Shown: piece after piece, positions 29,177 through 38,014 of the stretch | Numbering within the stretch: the first letter of the stretch is position 1 | Layout of the letters: every line of letters starts with the position of its first letter | NCBI RefSeq assembly: GCF_025685545.1 | Contig: NZ_JAGSYC010000017.1 | Location: 1 to 64,000, forward strand | DNA length: 64,000 nucleotides | From: Granulicella paludicola | GTDB taxonomy: Bacteria > Acidobacteriota > Terriglobia > Terriglobales > Acidobacteriaceae | Direction of reading: 5' to 3' | Translations under genes and position numbers: made by a program | Notes under the pieces: generated by a model | What the model was told of the DNA's origin: nothing | Databases searched by the model: none | What the model saw: only the letters and a program-made list of their open reading frames with translations

Positions 29177-30373
29177 TCATGCTCGTCTCCTGGTTTGGCC
29201 TGAGGGTGCCCGTACGGCTTTGTCTTCACTGAGTAGCCCCGCATGCCGCCCCATGGGGACCGAACCTTCACCTTCGACGCCGGGGTTCACCATATCCGGG
29301 TCAGAGAAGCAAACCCTGAAGACCGTGCCGTTAGAGCGTGACCGTATGGAGCTATAAACCTTTACGGAGCCGCCGTACTTCGCGACAAGCTGATATGTGA
29401 CCCATAAACCAAGCCCGGTGCCGGCCTCTCCCTTGGTGGTGAAAAGCAGTTCTCCAAGGCGACCGATGGCCTCGCGAGAGATGCCGTTCCCGCGATCGGC
29501 CACAGTGACGGTGATCTTGCACCTTTTTGCATCACGGATACGGACGATGAGCTGTCCACCGCTCGGCATGGCGTCGATGGCATTGGCGATCAGGTTGGAG
29601 AAAGCCTGGCGCACTTCGCCTGGGTAAGCGAGAAGGGTTTGTGAGGATCGATACTGCCGAATCACCTCAATATGCCGCATGAGGAGGCGAGTCTTATACA
29701 GAACCAGAATGTTTTCCATCACCTCGGAGGGAAGAACCTCCCGTACGGTCTTCGAGTCCCGGTGATAGTGCAGCATCTGCTTGGTGATCTCACCGACGTG
29801 ATGCAACTCTTCCTCCGCCATGCGGAAGCATTTGCGCGTCTCCTCTTCATCCGAAAGGTTGCGTTGACCGATATAGAGAAGGTTCGAGATTGCCTCTAAA
29901 GGATTGTTGATCTCATGGGCAATTGATCCCAGCAACCGCCCCACCGCGATGCTCTTCTGGCACGAGAGCAAGAGCCCTCTGGCCTGGGCCAGTTCGTCTT
30001 GAAGCCCCTTACGCTCCCGTGCGGTCTGCACGGCTCGCATCGAGGAGATTGGCAGCCGGTTCATCTCCTCCGGAGTAATCACATCCCAGACAGCCAAACC
30101 ATGGTCCCGAACGAGACTCGCCCTTTCGCCTTCCGAGGCGAGAAGAATGATTTGAACCTCGGGATGGGTATCGCCAAGGATGCAGAGTGTGTCTTGGGAC
30201 AGATCCGAGGCTGAACAAAGAAGCAGGTCTACATCCCCGCTCTCGATCTCCCGGAGCATGTCCTCGAAGGTTGCGATGTGAACGAGAGTGATATCGGCAT
30301 ATCGCCCGAGGGCGTTCTTGGCGGAGAGCGATCGCTCACTCTGAGCTTCGAGTTGAACGATCTTCATCTTCAT
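29177..30373 (-). CDS. Sensor histidine kinase with N-terminal receiver-like domain
   Basis: 398 residues, no membrane segment. Residues 1-110 look like a degenerate response-regulator fold. HisKA follows, with the phospho-acceptor His153 in GSIAHEINNPLEAISNL. The HATPase region has the N box NLIANAIDAMPSGG, the G1 box VADRGNGIS and the G2 box GEAGTGLGLWVTYQL. The C-terminal 45 residues are not conserved. It is cytoplasmic, so the signal is likely internal or delivered by the receiver gene, whose end overlaps this start by 38 bp. Confidence 0.85.
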   Translation of the reverse strand: MKMKIVQLEAQSERSLSAKNALGRYADITLVHIATFEDMLREIESGDVDLLLCSASDLSQDTLCILGDTHPEVQIILLASEGERASLVRDHGLAVWDVITPEEMNRLPISSMRAVQTARERKGLQDELAQARGLLLSCQKSIAVGRLLGSIAHEINNPLEAISNLLYIGQRNLSDEEETRKCFRMAEEELHHVGEITKQMLHYHRDSKTVREVLPSEVMENILVLYKTRLLMRHIEVIRQYRSSQTLLAYPGEVRQAFSNLIANAIDAMPSGGQLIVRIRDAKRCKITVTVADRGNGISREAIGRLGELLFTTKGEAGTGLGLWVTYQLVAKYGGSVKVYSSIRSRSNGTVFRVCFSDPDMVNPGVEGEGSVPMGRHAGLLSEDKAVRAPSGQTRRRA

Positions 30374-30761
30374 GGAGCTGTTTCCCTTCCCAAAGATCTA
30401 CGTCTAAGCGTCCATCCAGGAATTCGTTCAATTCCACCAAAATCCTGCGCGGCCCGGATCGATAGATCACCCGGTCCGCGAGCGTATGAGATGGGATGTC
30501 AAGTTCAGGGCTGACGAGCATCGCAACGCACTCGGAAGGGCGGAGGGTTTTCACAATACCGCAAAGCTTTTCGCCTTGTGCCAAGCCTACGTTGGTCGCA
30601 TCGATCAAGACCAGATCTGCGGGATCCTTCAGCGTCTCGCGTACGGCCTCTTCCGAGCCACATGCAGTGAAGACAATGGCTCCGCTATCTTCGAGGAGCA
30701 TGCGGCGCGTTTCGATCAAAACCCTGTCGTCATTGATGACCAGAATGCGAGGTTTGTTCAT
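30336..30761 (-). CDS. Single-domain response regulator (receiver)
   Basis: A 141-residue receiver domain: acidic pair D11-D12 in VINDDRVL and phospho-acceptor D54 in LVLIDATN. The switch Ser is in AMLVSPEL. The usual KP motif is not obvious; a Ser-Gly-Pro-Arg-Arg stretch stands there, so activity may be altered. No output domain. It overlaps the downstream histidine kinase gene by 38 bp, so the two form a pair, probably translated together. Confidence 0.75.
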   Translation of the reverse strand: MNKPRILVINDDRVLIETRRMLLEDSGAIVFTACGSEEAVRETLKDPADLVLIDATNVGLAQGEKLCGIVKTLRPSECVAMLVSPELDIPSHTLADRVIYRSGPRRILVELNEFLDGRLDVDLWEGKQLHEDEDRSTRSSE

Positions 30762-30890
30762 GAGTGTCTCAAGCGTTTGGATGCAAGACCGGACGACGAA
30801 GCTGCATGACGATGAGGTCGAAACCGACGGGGTATCTCAATCGAATACGTTGCGCGAACTTTCTTCTCCTTTCCCTGCTTAACGCCGTAC

Positions 30891-31055
30891 CTAGCGGGCA
30901 GGGATCGCCAGACGCCCTTCGTCGATCAATACGACGAGATGTTCGGCCACGAAGAGCAGATCGCGTTTCATCAGCCTCACCGGAACGGCCTCACCGATGG
31001 CGGAGAGGACGCGGATACCGGTAGCATCCAGGGCGACTCTCGGCTGTGAAAGCAT
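30891..31055 (-). pseudogene. Remnant of a longer coding sequence (54 codons)
   Basis: The frame reads MLSQPRVALDATGIRVLSAI, then GEAVPVRLMKRDLLFVAEHL, and ends LAIPAR. The same open frame extends about 40 bases upstream without a start (DPLRVETRIRAIRS) to a TAA, so it looks like the 3' end of a truncated gene. It faintly recalls the C-terminal part of acidobacterial plasmid-type ParB proteins; this is memory-based and uncertain. Confidence 0.4.
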
Positions 31056-31360
31056 GGACCGGATGGCCCGGATGCGTGTTTCTACCCGGAGCGGATCTTA
31101 GACAGGTGGGCGTCTCCACAGTGACTTCCCACAAAACAGAAGATTGGGAATACGACGTCGACAGACGGCATGCGAGATGCAGGCACCGTCCGCATAGCGC
31201 TTGATACCTCTGATATGAACGCCGGTTGACCCGGGAAGGCAGGCGATGTAGCTCGTGTTCTCCGGCCCCGGGCAAAATCAGACAATGGAAATGACAGAGT
31301 GTGGAAAGCATGAAAAACCATGATTGGTCTCTCCTTGGCGGCAAGTCTGGACAGTTGCTC
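31056..31360. other. Intergenic stretch, nothing firm
   Basis: Only the non-start extension of the remnant at 30891 and unrelated short frames are seen here. Confidence 0.35.
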
Positions 31361-32525
31361 TCAATAAGCCGCTTTCAGAGAGAACTGTATCTGCCGTGAA
31401 CTTCCTGCGGTGCGGTTGATAAGACCAAAGCCAGAACCTAGGATCGTGTTCGAAGGAAGCCCCATATTCACTACGTTAAAGATGTTGAAGAATTCAGCGC
31501 GAAACTGCACGTTCATCAGTTCGCTGACGGATCTACGTTTACCAAAAGGAGTATCTTTCACAAGCGATAGGTCGAAGTCGTAAAAGGCGGCCCCGCGGAA
31601 GGTGTTACGACCGAGAGTACCAAAGCGACCTTGGTTTGGGCCCGTTCCACCCGGAATGTTAACGGGGATCGAGAAAAAGGAAGCATTGCTATCGCCTCGG
31701 CCAAAGTAATCTTCACGCCTTTTGCGAGCCGTAGAGAGAGAGAGGGCGCTGAAATCTGGTCAGGCCGGTCGGCATTTGAAGAACCCGCCCCGGTCTGCTG
31801 GATGCCAGAGTAAACCGTGAACGGGGGGCCGCTACTAATAGTTGAAACGTTGACTAACTGCCACCCATCTGTGACCTTGCGGTTGAACCACCTGAGAGAC
31901 TTCATGCGCCCAAAGGGAGCTCTTGCGCAAGACTCACCGTGAAGGTGTGCGTAATGTCAAAGGTCGAAGGTCCCCGCTCCGGATGGGTGTCGAACGGGTT
32001 CTGCGGCGCAGCCTGTGAGATGGCTCCAACACTGCTAGTCGCCGACGTTCCCGCAACGGTGCTCGTGTCGTCAATGGATTTGGACCAGGTATAGCTGGCC
32101 TGGATGCCTGGTCCCCCATGACCGGTTTGCCCGGCTGCCGAACGCTGTAGGGAGTGGTAGCTGGAGTGGGAGTTCGCGGTAATCTCTGTCTCGGTGCCAA
32201 AACCACCAATGGCTGTGCCCGCCGCGTTGAAGCGTGTGAAGTTTGCGAAAGCGGGGGTTGCCCCCGGGTAAGCGTTCGGAAAGCTTACTCTCGAGAGTTT
32301 GTAGGCGGATGTTCCAACGTAACCGACTGAGGTGGTGAGGCCGCCCAGTGTGCGTTCGAGACCTAAGCTCCAAGTTCCCAGCATCGCGTTTCCGAAGTTG
32401 CGATCGATGGCCTGAACGTTCTGAGGAGCCGACTGGCCGGAAAGCGTGTCCAGATCTCGCTCCAGTCGATCGATATCGAGGACAGTATTGGCGGGCACGT
32501 CCTTCGTCTTGCCGGAAGCGAAGAA
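31361..32525 (-). pseudogene. Broken Oar-type TonB-dependent receptor (C-terminal third)
   Basis: Three consecutive frames together give the end of an Oar-like barrel: a frame at 31902-32498 (MLGTWSLGLERTLGGLTTSV, ASYTWSKSIDDTS, FDITHTFTVSLAQELPLG), one at 31558-31905 (SLRWFNRKVTDGWQLVNVST), and one at 31361-31561 (FRAEFFNIFNVVNMGLP, ending SRQIQFSLKAAY). The frame changes at about 31904 and again near 31725, where the protein alignment jumps frames without loss of the motif order. The N-terminal signal, carboxypeptidase-like and plug domains are missing. Non-functional. Confidence 0.82.
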
Positions 32526-32849
32526 TTATCGCCTAGAAATCGATTCCATGGTTGATGGTCAGGTCCGTCGAACAATCCTGGGGAGTGTAACGACATTCAT
32601 CTAGCGTCTCCCATCCTGGATGGGCGGTTTGCACACGGTTTGGCTTGATCGCAGCTCCCGAGACAACGGCCTTATCGGAAGGTTCGCTGCGTAGTTGCCG
32701 AAAATGCGGTCGGTGTTTCCCTGCCAGATTGAGTGTCCCATCGGCCAAAGCACCTGAGAATTGGTTTCGGTTCAGGGAGGGGTGCAGGGGGAGGAACGGC
32801 CTCTGCCGCTCCCGGGACAGCGGTACGGTAACCATCCAATACGGAAAAT
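32526..32849. other. Degraded sequence upstream of the broken receptor
   Basis: No intact gene. Scrambled minus-strand frames (for example LADGTLNLAGKHRPHFRQL) may be further decayed parts of the same receptor, but this cannot be shown. Confidence 0.3.
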
Positions 32850-32871
32850 GCGGGAGCCTTCGGGCTCCCGC
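32850..32871 (-). terminator. Hairpin GCGGGAGCC-cgaa-GGCTCCCGC
   Basis: A perfect 9-bp GC-rich stem with a tetraloop (TTCG on the plus strand, CGAA on the minus), eight bases after the stop of the 32879-33283 gene. On the minus strand it is followed by ATTTTCC. A convincing intrinsic terminator for that gene; it may also work on the plus strand (tail TCTTCTGTT). Confidence 0.75.
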
Positions 32872-32878
32872 TCTTCTG

Positions 32879-33283
32879 TTAAGCAGCAACGTTCTTCTTA
32901 GTAGCCGTCTTCGCCGTTGCCGACTTGATGGGCGTATGTGGTTTGCGAGTCGACTTCGCGGACTTGCTGGCTGCTTTCTTGCTCGTCTTCTTCTTATCTG
33001 TCGGAGGGAAAAAGACTTTCTCCGCCTCGGTGAGCAGGGCAATTTCGTTCTCGCGAGGGATAGATGCATGCCCTGTGAAGGCGAGCCGAAGAGCGAAGCC
33101 TGTCAGCTTGTCGTCTGCGAGACTGGCGATGGTTGCCGCCAGAACTTCCTCATCGGTTCGCTGGTCATTCTCGTCCTCATCACGGTAGAACTCCGCGATG
33201 GCATCCAGCAGATCGTATGGATCGAGAGGGATGAGAGCGAGAAGGAAGGAACGCCACTGTGCAGCGGTGAAGCTAGATGGCAT
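32879..33283 (-). CDS. Unknown acidobacterial protein with Lys/Ala-rich tail
   Basis: 134 residues. Residues 1-95 form a helical domain (WRSFLLALIPLDPYDLLDAI, DDKLTGFALRLAFTGHASIP), and residues 96-134 are a basic KKTSKKAASKSAK-type tail, as in nucleoid-binding proteins. The body recalls the C-terminal region of some acidobacterial ParB-like proteins, from memory only. It is 19 bp downstream of the XRE regulator gene, and a terminator follows directly. Confidence 0.6.
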   Translation of the reverse strand: MPSSFTAAQWRSFLLALIPLDPYDLLDAIAEFYRDEDENDQRTDEEVLAATIASLADDKLTGFALRLAFTGHASIPRENEIALLTEAEKVFFPPTDKKKTSKKAASKSAKSTRKPHTPIKSATAKTATKKNVAA

Positions 33284-33302
33284 CTTTCGGCGCCGCGTTT
33301 GG

Positions 33303-33572
33303 TTACAGTCCGCTAAACAAGTCTGCGAGACTTACCTTCATTCCAAGCGCAATCACTTCAAGCATGTGAAGTGAGATCGACTTTTTACCACGTTCGACGT
33401 CAGATATGAAACTGCGATCGATGCCGAAATCTACAGCCATACGTAGTTGAGTCATATTGTGAGCTCGCCTGAGTTCACGAAGTCGCAAACCGAATCGTGA
33501 GCTAATGTCACGCGGGAGAGTGTCGACTTGGGCAGCTACGGGAACCAAAGGTAAAGACTGCGTTGACGCCAT
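33303..33572 (-). CDS. XRE-family HTH regulator
   Basis: 89 residues from ATG 33572. The HTH covers residues 25-85: FGLRLRELRRAHNMTQLRMA, VDFGIDRSFISDVERGKKSI, LHMLEVIALGMKVSLADLF. This is a standard Cro/CI-type DNA-binding protein with no extra domain. It sits upstream of the 134-residue gene in the same direction and may autoregulate the pair. Confidence 0.85.
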   Translation of the reverse strand: MASTQSLPLVPVAAQVDTLPRDISSRFGLRLRELRRAHNMTQLRMAVDFGIDRSFISDVERGKKSISLHMLEVIALGMKVSLADLFSGL

Positions 33573-34037
33573 TGTGAAACTAGTGCGGTGCTCCACTGAG
33601 TTGAACCGGCGAGTGAATGACGGGGCAGAGTGGCGAAAATTTGTTACGTGAGTTGGCGCGAGAGCACCATAACAGTTGTGCATTTGGACGAACTCCGGGT
33701 GGGTTGTGGTTTGATCAAGCTCGACAATCTACCTTGCCATCCGGCAATGGTCGCTGCCACCTTTACTACTTTGGTACCTGATCTACTGATTGATACGTCA
33801 GGTAATGATCAGAAGATTGCAAAAACACGCTCGTCTTTGAATATCCTACATATACAACTAATTAACTGCGGATGTTGCGAAGCAACTAGCGTTCAAAGTC
33901 TCCAAGCACCGATTACGAAGGCATTAAGTCGGGTCGGTAGAACGGCAAGCGTAAGACCCGTTAAACAGAATATTCGCTTTCTCTTTGCTTACACTTCTCA
34001 CAGGGGTAGCGAGCGATCCTACACACGCTAGCAGAGG
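33573..34037. other. Intergenic stretch, no gene supported
   Basis: AT-richer than its surroundings. It holds short frames without motifs and the presumed XRE promoter. Confidence 0.4.
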
Positions 34038-34193
34038 ATGGCAGGAAAGATCTGCTACTGGTGCAAGCGTCCGTTTGACAACGCACCGTGGCAGTGTGGG
34101 GGACCAGCCGGTGAAAACTGCCATCCTCGCCCGATCACAAGGTGTACGTGGCGTTCTTCCAGCGCTCAGAGGGCTGGGTCTATCACTTCCTAA
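34038..34193 (+). CDS. Possible small Cys-rich (zinc-ribbon-like) peptide
   Basis: A 51-codon frame starting MAGKICYWCKRPFDNAPWQC with further Cys in GENCHP and RCTW. The CxxC...C...C spacing suggests zinc binding. The AGAGG motif is immediately next to the ATG, which is too close for a good start, and the 3' end overlaps the next gene in another frame. It may be a real small gene or a remnant. Confidence 0.4.
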   Translation: MAGKICYWCKRPFDNAPWQCGGPAGENCHPRPITRCTWRSSSAQRAGSITS

Positions 34194-34384
34194 AGGCAAA
34201 CGTTCAGACATCCGTCGGTCGGATTCGCGCCTGCAGTAGCGCAGACCTGCTTAGGGACCTCATCGACCGAACACCAACGAAGCTGGGCCTCTCAGCTAAG
34301 CAATCGGTAGAGAGTGCTTTCAGGAATGGACGTGATGGACTCTGGCTGGAGTTGACCCAGGAACGATATGGCAAACTGAAATGA
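34142..34384 (+). CDS. Small unknown protein (80 aa)
   Basis: Starts at GTG 34142. The body (VAFFQRSEGWVYHFLKANVQ, SAKQSVESAFRNGRDGLWLE, LTQERYGKLK) has the feel of a conserved acidobacterial small protein, with aromatic-rich N-terminal strands and a helical C-terminus. No function is known. It overlaps the Cys-rich frame upstream by 52 bp. Confidence 0.5.
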   Translation: MYVAFFQRSEGWVYHFLKANVQTSVGRIRACSSADLLRDLIDRTPTKLGLSAKQSVESAFRNGRDGLWLELTQERYGKLK

Positions 34385-34569
34385 GCTCAGGCCTGATCCG
34401 TCGGGGGCGCAACCATCACATCCAAGGGGTTGCAGCGGTGGTTAGATTGAGCTTGTTCTAGCGTTTGCGTGAGATCAGATGTGATGCGGATCTTGCAGAC
34501 TTTGCAGATCGACTCGTCAATTCGACCTACCACACGTTCAACTCTCGACATGTTCGAATCATAGACTCT

Positions 34570-34749
34570 TTATTCGGTACCTTTGTCGTCTGTCGAAGGC
34601 ACCTTAGGAGCTGGACGCCTTTGACCTGCGAAGGTCGTGAGAAGATCGTCGGCGGAGATGAGCAGATAACTGCCATCAGAAAAGTGCACGACAAACTCGT
34701 GCCCAGACAGCGTCTCCAACCGCGTAATTGTTAGGTGTCGGTGGGGCAT
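34570..34749 (-). CDS. Small unknown protein (59 aa)
   Basis: ATG 34749 to TAA 34570. The translation HLTITRLETLSGHEFVVHFS, then DGSYLLISADDLL, is a plausible compact beta protein of a kind often annotated as hypothetical in Acidobacteria. The C-terminus is polar and ends DDKGTE. Coding character is better than in the competing plus-strand frame. Confidence 0.55.
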   Translation of the reverse strand: MPHRHLTITRLETLSGHEFVVHFSDGSYLLISADDLLTTFAGQRRPAPKVPSTDDKGTE

Positions 34750-34860
34750 ACGATAAAAGACGACGTGCCGTCCAGGGAAGACTCAGAAACGCGGCTTACA
34801 TAGTGAGATGATCAGATCCCGCAGAATGAAGAGTCCATCTTGTGCGATAGACTTCTACCC

Positions 34861-34932
34861 ATGTGCGGACGGTACGCCACCGGACGACAGAAGCAGCAGA
34901 TAGCTGAGGCCTTCCAGGCTGGGAAGATCTCT
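34861..34932 (+). pseudogene. N-terminal remnant of an SRAP (YedK/HMCES) gene
   Basis: The first 24 codons read MCGRYATGRQKQQIAEAFQA, then GKIS, nearly the same as the start of the intact SRAP gene at 36868-37620 (MCGRYATRRHKQEIAEVFHV). The match then stops and the frame runs into unrelated sequence. Only the catalytic-Cys2 end of a second copy remains. Confidence 0.75.
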
Positions 34933-35340
34933 ATGGTCACGGGATACTGGCGCGGTCATTGGAGTGATAGCGAAGTGCGACGGCAGCTACAGGGCAGATG
35001 GCCTCACACCAGGGCGTTCCGCGATCGTAGAAGGCGGTCCGCATCATGCCACTCGCAAACTCGGGGTGGAAGCAGGAAAAGAAGCGCACGTAGACCTCGG
35101 AGCACCCACAACTGAGTCAATCCAGGCTTGCGAAGCGAAAATGATTCTGGCAATAGGCTCGTGGAGGGAGATGAATGTGTCTCCCTCCTCGGTTGCTTAC
35201 GAGATCAAGACATGGCTTCGTAACGAAAGTTGGCTTCTCGGAAGTAATCCCTAGTGTTTCTCAACTGTGGTGAGATCAAGCCAATGCACTCACTAGGTGT
35301 CCCGGATCTTCTTGACAATCGAAACTCCTTGAAAACGGCG

Positions 35341-35700
35341 TTATCGGCAACTAAGCTCAACAGCCTCCTTACCCTTCAGTGGGAGCCAAAGGAGTTCGCC
35401 GTCAAACACCATCGGGTCTGCACCACCCTCGCCACAATCAGCACATCCCATCACATACTTAACGTAAGCCTTCCAGCCCATAGACCGCACAACGGTCGGA
35501 GGCGGGTCGATGAAGCGTCGCTGCCTCGCGATCTCGTAGGCTCACGGATACCGCCGAGCGAACTCAAACAGCACCTTTTTGTCGACCGAGCAGGCATCTC
35601 GTCTGGCAGCGGGAATTGGTCGAGGAAGTCGCGCAGGAATCCGGCATTTGCTGCCTTTTGGGGACTCTTCAGCCGGGTTTGCTACCGGGATGATCTCGCG
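35341..35700 (-). pseudogene. Decayed unknown gene
   Basis: Minus-strand coding-like segments are split by shifts and one TGA. In order they read REIIPVANPAEESPK, then NAGFLRDFLDQFPLPDEMPA in another frame, then DKKVLFEFARRYP, a stop, AYEIARQRRFIDPPPTVV, MGWKAYVKYVMGCADCGEGG, and ELLWLPLKGKEAVELSCR before TAA. A CADC pair suggests a zinc site. The family is not recognised. Confidence 0.5.
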
Positions 35701-36017
35701 GTCGCTCCTTGCCTATGATATGCGGCTGAAAATACTTGCGAGTCGTAGGCGGCACGGACAGCAGTCTGCGGTGAGTCAACCGGAGGAAGATGAAGAATCG
35801 TGATGTGCTTTTTGGAGCCGTCATTCCCACCGGGGGCGTGTGTCCACGCATAAGCTGTCTTCGCCTTCGTGTGGTTCGTGAGCATAAATACCTCAACGAC
35901 CCCATCCCATACTTGCCCCTGCCCATACTTTTGTCTCACGGGAATACTCGACATGTGTATAGAACCCACGCCGTGCGATTCTAGGATTGCTTTACTCAGA
36001 TCTTGAATGGAGTTCAT
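35682..36017 (-). CDS. Unknown small protein (111 aa)
   Basis: The ATG at 36017 (with another at 36020) is supported by AGGAGG just upstream. The body VWDGVVEVFMLTNHTKAKTA, then YAWTHAPGG, looks like a small compact enzyme or binding domain of acidobacterial type. The last residues overlap the decayed gene at 35341-35700. No family assigned. Confidence 0.6.
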   Translation of the reverse strand: MNSIQDLSKAILESHGVGSIHMSSIPVRQKYGQGQVWDGVVEVFMLTNHTKAKTAYAWTHAPGGNDGSKKHITILHLPPVDSPQTAVRAAYDSQVFSAAYHRQGATARSSR

Positions 36018-36187
36018 CATCAGCCTCCTGCGCGATACGATGCAAACTCGAACGCGACAGTTGAACGTCGATTCTGAGGATGCTTTCGTATTACCGTAAG
36101 CGGTCGATTGGAGTCGATTCGTGTCCGGGGTCGATCCTTCCGATGCACTCTCAGGTACGTCTGTCGCCTTGCGGATGGTGGACCGAG

Positions 36188-36367
36188 TCATAAAGCTCTG
36201 CGTGTCTCGACATCCAAGCTAGATAGGTAGCAAGAATGTGCGTTCTCAGCTTGGGCGAGATCGGCCTCGTTGTGAATGATTTCAACGGAGGCAACCGTTA
36301 GGAAGCAGGAATTACAGATGGATATCCATGATCGATCAGGCATCTGTCTATGAAAGAACGAGCGCAT
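36188..36367 (-). CDS. Small Cys-containing protein (59 aa)
   Basis: MRSFFHRQMPDRSWISICNS, then CFLTVASVEII, then LAQAENAHSCYLSS. The pattern W-I-S-I-C-x-x-C ... H-x-C looks like a small zinc-binding fold seen in acidobacterial hypotheticals. An in-frame start eight codons earlier (36391) is possible. Confidence 0.6.
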   Translation of the reverse strand: MRSFFHRQMPDRSWISICNSCFLTVASVEIIHNEADLAQAENAHSCYLSSLDVETRRAL

Positions 36368-36513
36368 TGTTCGGTCGTAGTGAAGGAGCATGTGGGACGT
36401 GCCGCTGTTGGGAGCCTCAGTTCAATGGTCATGACGAACGCTTGCGCAGTGCTTGCGCTTCGGGAAGAGTGGGGCTTCCGCCGGTCGCAGTCAGTTGCTT
36501 AGTGGTGAAACAC

Positions 36514-36735
36514 CTAGCTTACCTCGCACGCGGTCAACCTGAGGCCAACCCAGTTCTTCTCCGCAACCACACTTTGAAGTTGCTGGATGATTCCTTGAAC
36601 CTCCGTGACGATGGCTGCGTACTCTGCTCCACCTAGTCCCTTGACGAGATGTGACCGCCGCGATGCATTTTCGAGCAAGAAAATCAGATCCTCAACCCTG
36701 GAGAGCTGTTGCAACTGCGTACGAATGACGGGCAT
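36514..36735 (-). CDS. Small helical unknown protein (73 aa)
   Basis: From ATG 36735: MPVIRTQLQQLSRVEDLIFL, followed by GLGGAEYAAIVTEVQGIIQQ. Mainly amphipathic helix; coiled-coil association is possible. No family recognised. It lies 132 bp before the SRAP gene's stop on the same strand. Confidence 0.5.
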   Translation of the reverse strand: MPVIRTQLQQLSRVEDLIFLLENASRRSHLVKGLGGAEYAAIVTEVQGIIQQLQSVVAEKNWVGLRLTACEVS

Positions 36736-36867
36736 CAGGTGGCCTTTCGTGGTGCGATGGGCGGAGCCGAAAAATTGGTGTGGGTTGACACTAGCCCTTA
36801 TTGGCAAAATCGTCTATCGGGTAGCCGACACTGTCCCTACACGTTCGTCTTTGCGAGCAGTACCCGG

Positions 36868-37620
36868 TCAGAGGCTATTAAGGGGAAGCCCGGGAATCGG
36901 CTGCGGACACTCCAGCATCTCCGGCCCGTTGTTCTTGACGTTCCCGACCAGTGGATTGCAGGGGTGCATCTCCATAAGGTCTGACTCGCAGGGTCGCAGC
37001 AGGTCGATGGGCGGCTGGTCTGTGATGGTTCGATCTAGCCACCTTGCCCAGTCCCTCTCGTGAAGGATGACCGGCATACGGGTATGAATCTCGCTCATAA
37101 GCTCGTTGGCTTCGGTGGTGACGATGCTGAAGGATTGCAGCCATGTATCGGGCGTGTGGATGGACTCGCTAGCTGGTTTCGGTTCCTTCCAAGCGTCCCA
37201 GAGGCCAGCGAAGGCGAACGGTTCGCCACTCCTGAGGCTTATTGCGTAAGGCTGCTTCACTGGCTTCTTCGCACCGGTATCGAGGGTCTTCCATTCATAG
37301 AACAGATCAGCGGGGACGATGCAACGGCGAGACTTGAATGGGCCTTTCCATGTGCCACTGCTGGTGATCGTTTCGGCTTTGGCATTGATCGTTGAGAAGC
37401 CCTTCCACTCCGCTAGCGACTTAGCGAAGAACGGAACCAAGCCCCAACGCAGCTTCACCATCTCCCGCTCGGTAGAGTCCCGCTCCTCACGGATGATGGG
37501 CTGGAACGTGGACGGGGCTATGTTGTAGTTCGGCGCGAACGGCTCCTCGAAGATCTTCCCTACGTGGAAGACCTCGGCTATTTCCTGCTTATGTCGTCGA
37601 GTTGCGTAGCGTCCGCACAT
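36868..37620 (-). CDS. SRAP-domain protein (YedK/HMCES family)
   Basis: 250 residues. It begins MCGRY, so Cys2 becomes the N-terminal catalytic residue that forms a thiazolidine link to abasic sites in single-stranded DNA. Other family marks are present: FAPNYNIAPS (Asn of NYNIAP), TINAKAET, RRCIVPADLFYEW (catalytic Glu region), AGLWDAW and EIHTRMPVIL (His). Length is typical. A second, truncated copy of its start lies at 34861. The product protects genomes at abasic sites and is often carried near mobile DNA. Confidence 0.9.
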   Translation of the reverse strand: MCGRYATRRHKQEIAEVFHVGKIFEEPFAPNYNIAPSTFQPIIREERDSTEREMVKLRWGLVPFFAKSLAEWKGFSTINAKAETITSSGTWKGPFKSRRCIVPADLFYEWKTLDTGAKKPVKQPYAISLRSGEPFAFAGLWDAWKEPKPASESIHTPDTWLQSFSIVTTEANELMSEIHTRMPVILHERDWARWLDRTITDQPPIDLLRPCESDLMEMHPCNPLVGNVKNNGPEMLECPQPIPGLPLNSL

Positions 37621-37646
37621 GGAACCACCTCATAACGGGTCGGAGT

Positions 37647-37814
37647 TCAGTCCTGCTTCTCCGGGAACGATGCAACGACCGCGACTACTGGAAGGAATGC
37701 CATAAATAATCCGATCATCCAGCGAATCGGGGGAGTTGACCAAAACAGGGCGTAGAATTCGATGGATAGCACGATAAAGCCCAGAATCTCTGCACGTCTT
37801 CTCACGCGAACCAT
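37647..37814 (-). CDS. Small two-TM membrane protein (55 aa)
   Basis: ATG 37814 to TGA 37647. MVRVRRRAEILGFIVLSIEF leads into two hydrophobic segments (ILGFIVLSIEFYALFW and WMIGLFMAFLPVVAVVASF). The basic N-terminus fits inside-positive topology. It is upstream of the SRAP gene by 26 bp on the same strand. Confidence 0.55.
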   Translation of the reverse strand: MVRVRRRAEILGFIVLSIEFYALFWSTPPIRWMIGLFMAFLPVVAVVASFPEKQD

Positions 37815-38014
37815 GATAGCGAACTAGCTGCGGAGCGTCTTCATAGACTGCTCCTCCTGAGCCTCGGTCAGCAGTGTCGGAGGATGTGGTCCCACACGTC
37901 CCTTCATGTGCGATACTCCGGCAAGTCGGATTCTCGGCGACTGCGACCAAACCTTAGGACAGTGCCGCTTTTTGGAAGCAACTGCATCGCTGCTTGTGAG
38001 CGACTCCGCGCCCC

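Noticed and set aside
35254-35718. 154-codon plus-strand frame
   Set aside because: The opposite strand carries better protein-like segments (the decayed gene at 35341-35700), so this frame is taken as its shadow.
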